NCBI GenBank assembly: GCA_027600665.1
Contig: JADGJL010000830.1
Coordinates: forward strand, 1-13,175
Reading direction: 5' to 3'
Length of the DNA: 13,175 nt
From: Irineochytrium annulatum
Taxonomy: Eukaryota > Chytridiomycota > Chytridiomycetes > Chytridiales > Chytridiaceae
The position numbers and the translations under genes were made by a program. Positions 1-7,572 of the stretch are shown one piece after another; position 1 is the first letter of the stretch; each line of letters opens with the position of its first letter. Under the pieces are notes generated by a model, which ran no database searches, was not told the origin of the DNA, and saw only the letters and a program-made list of their open reading frames with translations.

Positions 1-1
1 C

Positions 2-514
2 ATGTCGCACTACCCCACCCAAACGGCGCCGCCCACCGCTACTCTGATTGATACGCCGGCTGTTATTTTGACCACTACGACGACCACGAACGCCCTGCCC
101 GCCTACTTGTTCGCGCCCACCGCCGTGGCGACGACCGCCGCCGCGCAGTACCTCAACATGTACCACCTCCGCAACGAGAACGTCATGCACAATGTCGTCC
201 GGAACATCAACAACTTCGGCGCGAGGGACAAGATCAAGGTGCCCCGTATGGCGCCCCGCGCCCCTGCGCCCGCCATGCTCGTCCCGCGTGCGCCCGAACC
301 CATCAAGGCGCACGCCGCCGCCAAGGAGTATCTTAACAATTACAAGGACGTCGTCGGCGAGTCGCCCATGGTCATCAACAGCAAGGCAGACGGCGAGGCC
401 AAGAGGGAGACGGCCTACACGGAGAACAAGGTGCTGGTGGATGCCTTGATGTCAAAGGGGATGAACAAGGAGCAGGCGATCGACTTCGTCCTTGGGATGA
501 ACGGGTCCGCCTAG
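2..514 (+). CDS. Ala/Pro/Thr-rich hypothetical protein, possibly 5'-truncated
   Basis: I do not recognise this protein. The frame is open from an ATG at base 2 to a TAG at 512-514 (170 aa). Because it starts one base into the window, the ATG may be internal and the real start may lie outside. The first half is low complexity: Thr-rich, including a run of Thr near residues 24-29, then Ala-rich. A short segment with Met, His and Asn follows (around residues 52-72), then an Ala/Pro-rich stretch (residues 83-100). The last 65 residues are charged and look helical, ending in MNKEQAIDFVLGM, which is vaguely like a small helical bundle such as UBA; this is a guess. No signal peptide or membrane segment is visible. 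The codons are strongly GC-ending, like the recognised genes here, which supports real coding. It is convergent with the NUDT12 gene. Confidence 0.55.
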   Translation: MSHYPTQTAPPTATLIDTPAVILTTTTTTNALPAYLFAPTAVATTAAAQYLNMYHLRNENVMHNVVRNINNFGARDKIKVPRMAPRAPAPAMLVPRAPEPIKAHAAAKEYLNNYKDVVGESPMVINSKADGEAKRETAYTENKVLVDALMSKGMNKEQAIDFVLGMNGSA

Positions 515-1174
515 ATCTGCAGCCCTTTGATTTCAATGTTCTTTGCTTTCTCTGCTTAATTTGGTTTATTTTACCCTTTGAGAGAATAGTCTAAATTTTG
601 TGGTGAGAGTCGGGGCGCTCGCGGTCTCCTTTCCCATTTTCTGTGTGTGTGCGTGTTTACGGCGGGTGGTAGGGTTGCAAGGTGGTGGATGGCCGGGAGA
701 AGAAGAGGTGATTCCGGAGATGCTAGCGTATTTAATGACCTCCGCTTTTCATTTTTAACGACACGGACTCTTCTCCAAACAACTTACACGCATAGTTATA
801 TTGTTTTTACTGCCTCCTCTAGAATGATACTTTGCTAGGCAGAACTTTTAGGGGGGTTGGGCTGAAGAACATTGTCAAAGTAGAGCGACACTTCCTACCT
901 TAGTAGAATAGAAAGCGAACTTTGGTCATGGATAGGCAGCATTTTCTTAAATTATTTTCTTTTATTCCTCTTCGGAGTACGCCGAACTTTTACCTTTACC
1001 GGTTCGCTTTCCCATTTTGCTGTTCGGTTCAATTCCGCTACCTTCTCTTTTTCTCGTGCCTCACCTTCGATCTCGTTACATTTTCTAAATCATCGATGTA
1101 ATAATAAACATTAAAGAAAAATTAAATCACGTGGTTTCTTCAGTAGCTGGTATACATCAGCATTTATTGTTACT
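515..1174. other. Convergent intergenic region
   Basis: These 660 bases lie between the stop of the first gene (+) and the stop of the NUDT12 gene (-), so they should hold two 3' UTRs. They are AT-richer than the coding regions, with T-rich runs and a short GT microsatellite at about 642-656. One 63-codon ATG-to-stop frame (647-838, +) has low-complexity composition and is probably chance. An AATAAA on the minus strand at 1168-1163, only 7 nt past the NUDT12 stop, is a possible poly(A) signal for that gene. I see no RNA gene or mobile element. Confidence 0.5.
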
Positions 1175-2546
1175 CTAAATTTTCGGTTTCGGAATCTCCA
1201 CGTCTCCATTCGCCCACGCTTTAACAAGGACGTGCGCTATCGCATAGCTTGGCGGTATAAACAACTCCGCACCCGACGCCGAACCGGGGAGCTTCGTTAA
1301 CGCCTCCAGCACCTCCGCCTTACTAAACCACCTCGCGTCCTCCAGCTCCTTGTCCACAAGACTAACCTCCTCGCTTAACGCCTGCCCGACCATCCCAAAC
1401 ATCAGCTGGCTCGGCATCGGCCATGGCTGGGACGAGTGATAGATGACCCTGCCGACGCGAATAGCCGTTTCCTCCTGAGCTTCCCGCCTCGCAGCCTCCT
1501 CAATTGTCTCACCGGGTTCGACGAACCCAGCAATGCAGGAGTACATGCCTTTCGGCCAGGCCTTTTGGCGGCCGAGCAAGCAGCGCTCGTTATCCTTAGA
1601 GGCGATGCAAATGATGACGACGGGGTCCGTGCGCGGGTAGGAGAAGTTCTGAACGGACTTATGAGCGATACAGAACTCGTTCGTGCAGAAGCGCTTATGC
1701 CCCGACTGTGGGCAAGATAAATTAGTACCGGCTTAAATGCGGAGGTGAAGTAAGATGTGTTACCTCTTTTGAAGTTGTTTTAGAACCGCAAGCAGAGCAA
1801 AACTTATACCGCGTGTTCCAGTCAACCATACTTCTTGCCTGCGCAAGGATGGCCGCATCCCGTTTGGCTAAGCTGAATGCCGCGGGTCGGGCTTCCTTAA
1901 ACTCCCCTCCGCGTTCAGCGATTAACTTCTTTAGCGGCTCCAGATTTGTCCCGTCCAACGCCCAAATCCTGCAACCGACTTCATCCGCGCCGAGGAACAC
2001 AAGCGTCTCGTCCTCCTGTCCCAACCCGCTGAGTTCCTCGCGCTTAACCCAAACAAGCTCCTTCCCCTTCATCGGGAACTTCAACGCGTCCAAAACCAAA
2101 ATCTTAGCTTCCTCCTTCCCCAACAGCCCCTCCTCCGACCTGACCTCGGACATCCGATTCAACGGACTGCCCCCAAAAAAGTTTGCCGTCTCATCGATGT
2201 ACTTGTTCGCCCTGGCGTCAACTAACGGCTCCTTCTCCTTCCATCCAAGCAGCTTCGCACACTCCGTCGCATCAAACGCCAAGGCGAGATCAAGCGCCGT
2301 CTTCGGCGGCGTGTCGCTCGTTCCTAGGGTCGCGTCCGCGCCTCGAGAGAGCAGCAGGCTCACGGCAGGCGCGTTCCCATACCGACAGGCGAAGTGCAGG
2401 GCCGACCACTGCCGAGCGTTCTGGGCGTTCAGAAGGGTTGGGGCCTGATCCAGCAGGGAGGTGGCCTTGGAGAGATCACGGGCCACGATCGCCTCAAACA
2501 GGTCGTCGGGGGTCGGCGCCGGCACCGTCTTCGCTGTAACGACCAT
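1175..2546 (-). CDS. NADH pyrophosphatase, NUDT12/NPY1 type, with N-terminal ankyrin repeats
   Basis: Predicted Nudix hydrolase that splits NAD(P)H to NMNH and AMP; family members also remove NAD caps from RNA and often work in peroxisomes. Exons are 2546-1764 and 1705-1175. The 58-nt intron (1763-1706) starts GTAACA, carries a TACTAAT branch site and ends CACAG in phase 0, giving 437 aa. Seen in order: two or so ankyrin repeats (about residues 14-102), a zinc ribbon (C250, C253, C268, C273; the splice lies between the two Cys pairs), YPRTDPVVI, the Nudix box (residues 321-343) and the family-defining SQPWPMP (353-359; usually SQPWPFP). The Nudix box has E339-E340 and R335-E336 but Ala342 where Gly is usual. 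The ankyrin-plus-Nudix order matches animal NUDT12 (human 462 aa), whereas yeast NPY1 lacks the ankyrins. The C-terminus PKI is not a standard peroxisomal signal. The frame stays open upstream to an ATG at 3020, but that is 9 nt from the cofilin start, so I chose the ATG just before the ankyrins. Confidence 0.93.
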
Positions 2547-3028
2547 TCTCGGTGGATTCCAAATCAACCGATTCCCTGTCAAACACGAACTAAAGGCGTG
2601 AATGGGAGTATTGGCGGCTCGACGACACCGAATGGTCGCCATGGCGATAACTACGGTCCCCATATAAAGGCTGATGGCCAATTTATCTGCCCGTCCTCTG
2701 CTCAAAATTACGCGTCTGGATGCATCGAATGGAGATCGGAAGTAATGTAAAAGCATTCCAGGACATTGGCTCTTTAGTTGCGACGTGCTGGGCGCGGTCC
2801 CATCGCCATCGCGCGAGTCCATCCATCTTTCAAACGACACGCCACGGATCACGCCGAGGACTTCGACGGCGTTCGGTGACGATGGAAGCACCCATCCGTC
2901 CTTCGTCCTGGCAGATCGCCACCCTTGCGAGTGCGAGTTGTCTGCAGTGGGGTGGATGCAAATTGCATCAAAACTCCTGAACGCCTCGCTCCGTGAAAAC
3001 TTCACGAAATTCATCAACATCACTCAAA
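2547..3028. promoter_or_regulatory. Divergent promoter region between NUDT12 and cofilin
   Basis: About 480 bases separate the start codons of two genes that run outward, so both promoters must lie here or inside the first cofilin intron. A TATAAA stands on the plus strand at 2663-2668, about 115 nt upstream of the NUDT12 ATG and 360 nt from the cofilin ATG; which gene it could serve is not clear. The stretch is unusually poor in stop codons: a minus-strand frame continuous with NUDT12 stays open throughout, and several plus-strand frames are open for 80 to 100 codons. I attribute this to high GC content, but a longer NUDT12 N-terminus is not excluded. Confidence 0.5.
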
Positions 3029-4119
3029 ATGGTGGGTTGATAGCCAGCGACGACGGCGCCCTTCGCGATACTGGCGACCCGAGATGATCGGATCGCCTTC
3101 CGGAGTTTGTGGGAAAAGTTGGACGGGGAGCTCGAACGTCAGGAGGGCCTCGACGATTGGACTGTCGGCGCCTGCCTCATGCTGGCATTCATCAGTTTGG
3201 TGCTTCTGCATGCCGTCGACAGATCTTCTGCACCCTGTTCGATCTCGGGACTGGCAGGAAGCCGTGGCATCGCATGTTTGGAGGATATTCCGTGTGGTTT
3301 GGGCCCGGGTATCATATGGCTCGGAGGCGCGCGATGCGCGACACTGGCGGCGCGGTGCCGAAGCCTTTCGTTGTTGGGATTGAGGATCTGGAAAGCCGCG
3401 CGAGATGTGGAACTTTAGTCTGTCTAACCTTCGCTTTCTCTTTCTCATAGTCCTCCGGAGTACAAGTTGCGAACGAAGTCATCACCCTCGTGAGTTTCTG
3501 TTCCTTCTGTGATGTTCTCGTCTCAACTAATTGAATGCTCGACCCTGTGCACCAATTCACTTCGACGCGGATTTCGCTAGTTTGAGGAGATGAAGCTCAG
3601 GCGGAAGTACTCGTTCCTGGTCTTCAAGATCCAGGAGTCCCTCATCGTCCCCGACCTAATCTTCACCATCGAGCAAGGCGAGGCGGCGGGCACCGACCAG
3701 ACCTTCAAGAACTTTGTAGACCGTATGCCGGCGGACGAGGGGCGGTACGGCGTCTTCGACTTTGAGTACGACAGTGGATCCGACGGCGTGAGGAACAAGC
3801 TTGTGTTCTTCCTTTGGTACGCACTTTGTTCGACTCACATGTGGCTGTTAATAATGTTGTTAATTACAGGGCCCCTGACACCTCCAAAATCCGCTCCCGT
3901 ATGCTCTACGCCTCCTCGAAGCTCGCCATTCGCCAACGCCTGGACGGGATTCACACGGAAATTCAATGCACTGACCCTGCGGAGGTAAATTTACTTGGTG
4001 TTCAACGTTTCTTGCAACTGGCTAATTCAGATACATCCCGACAGCTCGCCTACGAGTCCGTTTTTGAGAAGCTCGCACCGAAGGGAGCCGTCCCCGTTCA
4101 CCGCCCTCCTAAGGCTTAA
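3029..4119 (+). CDS. ADF/cofilin, actin-depolymerising factor
   Basis: Cofilin binds ADP-actin and severs or depolymerises filaments, here presumably in actin patches and cell division. Proposed exons: 3029-3031, 3451-3489, 3581-3816, 3870-3984 and 4045-4119, giving 155 aa. Introns are 419, 91, 53 and 60 nt, all GT-AG. Exon 2 supplies the classic start SSGVQVANEV (residues 2-11), where Ser3 matches the regulatory phosphoserine of animal cofilins. Next come MKLRRKYSFLVFK (18-30), the core strand VFDFEYD, KLVFFLW split across intron 3, and the actin-binding long helix around SSKLAIRQRLDG (108-119). The C-terminus YESVFEKLAPKG is followed by a short Pro/basic tail. No ATG lies in frame directly before exon 2; the best solution is an ATG at 3029 spliced right after the codon (ATG|GTGGGT). 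Intron 4 is a multiple of three without a stop, so the frame reads through it. Identity is sure; exon 1 is the weak part. Confidence 0.9.
3032..3450 (+). other. Proposed long first intron of the cofilin gene
   Basis: It begins GTGGGT right after the start codon and ends CTCATAG, with CTAAC at about 3424-3428 as a branch site. At 419 nt it is far longer than the other nine introns inferred in the window (47 to 91 nt). It is GC-rich, with frames of about 100 codons open on both strands (for example 3020-3448 minus and 3109-3450 plus) that resemble no protein I know. A long 5' intron holding regulatory sequence is common in actin-cytoskeleton genes. The alternative is that transcription starts within it and an exon I did not recognise supplies the start codon. 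Confidence 0.55.
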
Positions 4120-4438
4120 ATGTGATAAATTAAGTCTGGGTGATGGGTTGTTTTCGTACGTTCGGAATGTTTATTTCGGTCATCAAATCTTATTCCCTTG
4201 GCGTTGTTCTGTCTTAGTCTGTTGCGGGGATGGTGTAGGGGCCGTATGGAATGGGGCGGAATGTCGTAATTCTGGTTAGCGCGTGCCTGCAGATATCAGT
4301 AACCACCGTGGGAACAGGCGACAATGGTAACGAAACATTCTTTTAATTTCCATACGGGCTCATGGGTTGCTGCTTTAGTTTCTTTGTATCAACAGCATAG
4401 TTAAAGAATCTCATTTCAACCCAATTGTTTTAATTGTT
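4120..4438. other. Convergent intergenic region
   Basis: These 319 bases between the cofilin stop (+) and the FOL3 stop (-) must contain both 3' UTRs. The composition is mixed and AT-richer than the genes. I see no canonical AATAAA close to either stop on the proper strand and no RNA gene or repeat. Confidence 0.4.
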
Positions 4439-5731
4439 CTAATCAGCCAACAGCCCTGATCGGTATAAATCTGCAATTAAATATAAGCTTCCGCATATCA
4501 CCAGCGTCGTCTTATCGCCTTCGGATTCCATAGCGGCAAGTCCAGACTTAAGATCGGGCTTTGACACGGCTTCCACGCCAGGGTGATTCTCCTTAATATA
4601 CCCGGATATGTCCGCAGGCGGAAATGGCTGAATCCATGGCATTTCTTCAGGCAGGCTGAAGCCGACCGCGCAGACCTTGTCGTTATTTCGAAGCAGTGGC
4701 CGAAGCATGTCCGTCAAAGGCTTCCCGGACTTGAATGCAAGAATCCAACATACTCTCCGCCCGCTTGTTCGCACGTATTTGTCGACGTATCTTCCGAGCA
4801 CCTCGACGCCTTGCGGGTTATGCGCGCCGTCAACCAGAACATCAGCGTTCGATTTCAGCGAGAGCCACTCTAACCGTCCCGGCCACCTCGCACCCGCCAC
4901 GCCTGCCCGCACCATGTCCTCCGTCACCGTAAATGCAGGCCTCGCCTGCACGAACGCCTGCACGGCCTTCATAGCCGTATCCAGATTCTCCAGCTGATAA
5001 TCCCCGTGCATGGAAGTGCTGCAGGTTATTTCCCTCCCATTCAGCTCGAACGACACCAGCCGAGACCCCGCGCCAAGCCCTGACGCCGGCTCAACCTCTT
5101 CTGCGGCGCCCGCGAACACAGGTGGTACCGTCATGCCCTCCTTCCCTCCCAAAATCGCCCGCAGCGCCTCCATCGCCCCAACCACCGACTGCCGTCCCAC
5201 GACCACGGCCGCACCGGGTTTCACAATCCCGGCCTTCTCGCCCGCAATCGCCTCGATCGTCGAACCCAGGAACTCAACGTGATCGAGCGCCAGGCAAGTG
5301 ATCACGCACACCGCCGGGGCCTTGAACACGTTCGTGGCATCCAACCGCCCTCCCATTCCGACCTCCACCACCGCGACCTCGACGCCCGCGCCCCGGAAAT
5401 GCATCAGCGCGACGGCGGTCAGGATCTCGAACGACGACGCCTCGATCCCGCCTGCCTTGCTCGCGCCCTCGACATCCCGCCGGAGATCCGCGTAGTCAGG
5501 CTCGGGTATCATCTGCCCGTCGACCGTGATGCAGTCCCGGGGCGTGATCAGGTGAGGTGAGCTAAACCGGCCGACCTTGATGCTGGAGGCGTTAAGGACG
5601 GAAGCGATGAAGGTGCAGACGGAGCCCTTGCCGTTCGTGCCCGCGACGTGGATGCAGTCGTAGGAGTCCTGCGGGTCCCCAAGCGCCCGCAGAAGCGCCG
5701 TGATCTTGGCCAGGCCGAGCTCAATGGTCAT
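4439..5731 (-). CDS. FOL3: Dihydrofolate synthase (FOL3-like Mur ligase family)
   Basis: This cytosolic enzyme adds L-glutamate to dihydropteroate with ATP, making dihydrofolate, an essential step where folate is made de novo. The gene is one uninterrupted frame of 430 aa; yeast FOL3 is about 427 aa, while folylpolyglutamate synthase MET7 is over 500. Seen: the N-terminus MTIELGLAKITALL; P-loop AGTNGKGS (residues 30-37); FSSPHL (56-61); VVEVGMGGRLDATN, the central Mur-ligase motif; LDHVEFLG; GEKAGIVKPG; the linker WPGRLEWL; the C-terminal-domain DGAHNP (301-306); then EMPWI and CGSLYLIADL near the end, which point to FOL3 rather than MET7. I chose the ATG at 5731 because the family alignment begins there; the frame is open a further 16 codons upstream but without an ATG. 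No intron is needed, unlike the three other recognised genes. Confidence 0.94.
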   Translation of the reverse strand: MTIELGLAKITALLRALGDPQDSYDCIHVAGTNGKGSVCTFIASVLNASSIKVGRFSSPHLITPRDCITVDGQMIPEPDYADLRRDVEGASKAGGIEASSFEILTAVALMHFRGAGVEVAVVEVGMGGRLDATNVFKAPAVCVITCLALDHVEFLGSTIEAIAGEKAGIVKPGAAVVVGRQSVVGAMEALRAILGGKEGMTVPPVFAGAAEEVEPASGLGAGSRLVSFELNGREITCSTSMHGDYQLENLDTAMKAVQAFVQARPAFTVTEDMVRAGVAGARWPGRLEWLSLKSNADVLVDGAHNPQGVEVLGRYVDKYVRTSGRRVCWILAFKSGKPLTDMLRPLLRNNDKVCAVGFSLPEEMPWIQPFPPADISGYIKENHPGVEAVSKPDLKSGLAAMESEGDKTTLVICGSLYLIADLYRSGLLAD

Positions 5732-6061
5732 TTTCGAAGGAGATTTCGACCGCGCCTTCTGGCGACGCGGATGGATCAAATGCCGAGCGAGCGCTGCGGA
5801 GACGAGGACAATGCCAAAGAGATCCAGAGAGGCGTCGAAGTGGCGACTGGGGCGCTTTGAAGGTCGAGATTCTGGTTATGAATGGTCGGGAGCTCGCCCC
5901 AATTGATGCGATCGTCGATCTCCGTGAGAGGCTCTCTCGACGGGGTCGCGAACGCGTCCGATAATATCATGGCAACCTCGCTGAGTATTCTTTTGTTCTG
6001 AGCGGTACACTGAGCATCAACCGCTGCATTTGAGCATCCACTTATAGTCCGTTTAATTCAT
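5732..6061. promoter_or_regulatory. Upstream region of FOL3
   Basis: This is the presumed promoter and 5' UTR of FOL3 (minus strand). It holds a 64-codon minus-strand ORF, ATG at 5970 to stop at 5776, ending 45 nt before the FOL3 start. It could be an upstream ORF if transcription starts beyond 5970, but I recognise nothing in it. A short plus-strand frame (5878-5964) is also open. No TATA box is obvious. Confidence 0.35.
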
Positions 6062-6729
6062 TTCCTGGTCGCTCCCAAACATGTTCTTGAGCACGTGGAT
6101 TGATGAGGCGAGCCAAAATCACATCTACAAGAATCCGGCTTTGTCGCCTTGGGTGATACTGGTCTGCAACGAATGCTTCAGGCCAAGCAGTCACCGAGAT
6201 AACGGAGTGGCGCCTTTGACCTTCTCCAGTACTTGGGTGCATACAACGACGAGCAGCCCGAGTCGCTTCCGCTAGAGCTGGCGAAGTACGATTTCGCGGC
6301 CGCGAGGCCGTTCTTATTGTCCATTCGCGGACGTCATAATTCGGGGAGTTGTGCCGCTGGGCTATACGAAATGGGCAAGGTGCTGGAGAGCATCCGTTTT
6401 GGAGAGGACCGCCTGCGCTGCTCGACAATCAAATTGCAACTTCAATTTGCTCCGCGTCATGTGCTACCTACTATCTGGCTTATAATGCCTTCTGTTTCGA
6501 GCTGCGATTCTTGGTAATGACGATGCGTGGCTCAACAACCACCTCATCGCTTTCGAACGCCCACATGAGACACGCGCCAACGGCCTCGAAGGGCATTCGG
6601 GGCAGCATCAAGAGCTAGAAAGCAGATTCATCGATCCGGCTTTCGGAGAAAAATTGGCAGCAGACAAAGCGAGGACATGCGTCAGATGCTGCATAAATGG
6701 GTCGGCGCTGTACCGGGAGGAAACAGCTT
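6062..6729 (+). pseudogene. Possible decayed protein-coding remnant
   Basis: No intact gene covers this stretch, but two plus-strand frames read like protein. One frame, interrupted by stops near 6104-6109 and 6200, contains SGFVALGDTGLQRML, FDLLQYLGAYNDEQ and LPLELAKYDFAAARPFLL and stays open until 6517. A second frame, open from about 6485 to 6729, continues with LGNDDAWLNNHLIAFERP and SRFIDPAFGEKLAADKA. The two overlap around 6485-6515, so a single frameshift there would join them. I could not find splice sites that repair all the breaks. I do not recognise the family. A minus-strand frame (6428-6042) is open across the same bases and looks less protein-like. Chance open frames in GC-rich DNA remain possible. 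Confidence 0.28.
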
Positions 6730-7572
6730 GATGCCGCATATTAAGGCACAGGCTTTTTGTTGTTCACACGTAACCACTGGTTGATGTGTCACATTGCACA
6801 ACCTTTCGAAGGCGGCTGGGGGTTCGCAGTACAAAACAAACTCGCAGTCATGAGGTATAATATTGGCGTGGCTGTTCATCATTGCTTGTATGAGATTGAT
6901 TTTGTGGAGCGTTCGCATTTGCAGCATGGTCCATGACGAACTGAGCAACACCGCAGCGCAGGCGACGCTTCTATCTTGCTATTCCGAGGGTTGGCATGCC
7001 ACGGTTATTCCAGATTGCTTGCCTTTAATCTGCCGCTGACATGCCACGGTTATTCCAGACTGCTTGCCTTTAATCTGCCGCTGACTTCTAATGGTGATGA
7101 GGGTGACCTTTGGTGTTGGGATTTCGTCTGCAAACGCATAGAGATATGCGTTGACTTAGAAAGTTGAAAGGAACGTCTAAGTGGAATCGGTAAGTTCTCC
7201 TGGTATACGGTGTTGTACTTACCTATTGGTCGTTGCTACCCTTTATCTCGTTTGCTTAGATGTCTACGTTCGAATAGGAAGATAAAAGGATGACGCCTTA
7301 TGTTATTGCACTGCGAAACGTGAAGTAATACTATAAACTTGAGCTACGATGTATGAGAGTGAGTCGAAATAACGTGCATCGGAAAACATAGAGTGCTTAA
7401 AAAAAAAGGTTGTCATAGCGTTGCAAAAAACTGTTTGCAGTAAAGTCCCACGAAGCTGTATATCAATACACCGTTGTGCTGCGACGCATAAATATGTCCA
7501 AGTAGTAGACAAAAATAAAAAAAATTGCAGTGGAAACGACGCAGCGGCTACTTATCCGCACACCACCTTTTT
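6730..7572. other. Gene-poor intergenic stretch with tandem duplication
   Basis: Here the DNA turns AT-richer, with A-runs near 7398-7406 and 7511-7524 just past the stop of the GMC gene, where its 3' UTR must lie. A minus-strand frame open at 6951-6682 has its first ATG at 6924; it is Cys- and Leu-rich, and I give it little weight. The one clear structure is the 45-nt tandem repeat at 6995-7085. I see no convincing gene, RNA gene or transposon end. Confidence 0.4.
6995..7085. repeat. 45-nt direct tandem duplication (two copies)
   Basis: The copies at 6995-7039 and 7040-7084 begin CATGCCACGGTTATTCCAGA and differ at one base (T at 7014, C at 7059). The period of 45 keeps reading frame, so in one plus-strand frame it would encode a doubled 15-residue unit (CHGYSRLLAFNLPLT). 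No gene is convincing here, so I take it as a recent slippage or unequal-exchange duplication in non-coding DNA. Confidence 0.9.

Noticed and set aside
1020..1045. GGTTCAATTCC resembling a tRNA T-arm
   Set aside because: The flanking bases do not pair as a T-stem and no acceptor, D or anticodon arm fits around it.
1813..2448. 211-codon plus-strand open frame opposite NUDT12
   Set aside because: It is the antisense shadow of the ankyrin and central part of NUDT12, Ser/Pro-rich with no motif. The minus strand carries a clear family match.
3020..3448. 142-codon minus-strand open frame across the proposed first cofilin intron
   Set aside because: It begins in the window at bases shared with the cofilin start, has Arg/Gln-rich low-information composition and shows no known motif. 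Several other frames are open over the same GC-rich bases, so open length alone carries little weight.
5299..5495. Plus-strand frames inside FOL3
   Set aside because: They are shadows of a gene with complete Mur-ligase family motifs on the minus strand.
6485..6729. Weak resemblance of the second decayed frame to a NADAR-type domain (AILGNDDAWLNNHL)
   Set aside because: Only a few residues of the helix pattern can be matched by eye, and the conserved W and K residues of that family are not in place. It is not enough to name a family.
6682..6951. 89-codon minus-strand frame in the intergenic stretch
   Set aside because: It lacks an ATG at its first codon (GTG), has a Cys-rich composition unlike the neighbouring genes, and has no recognisable motif.
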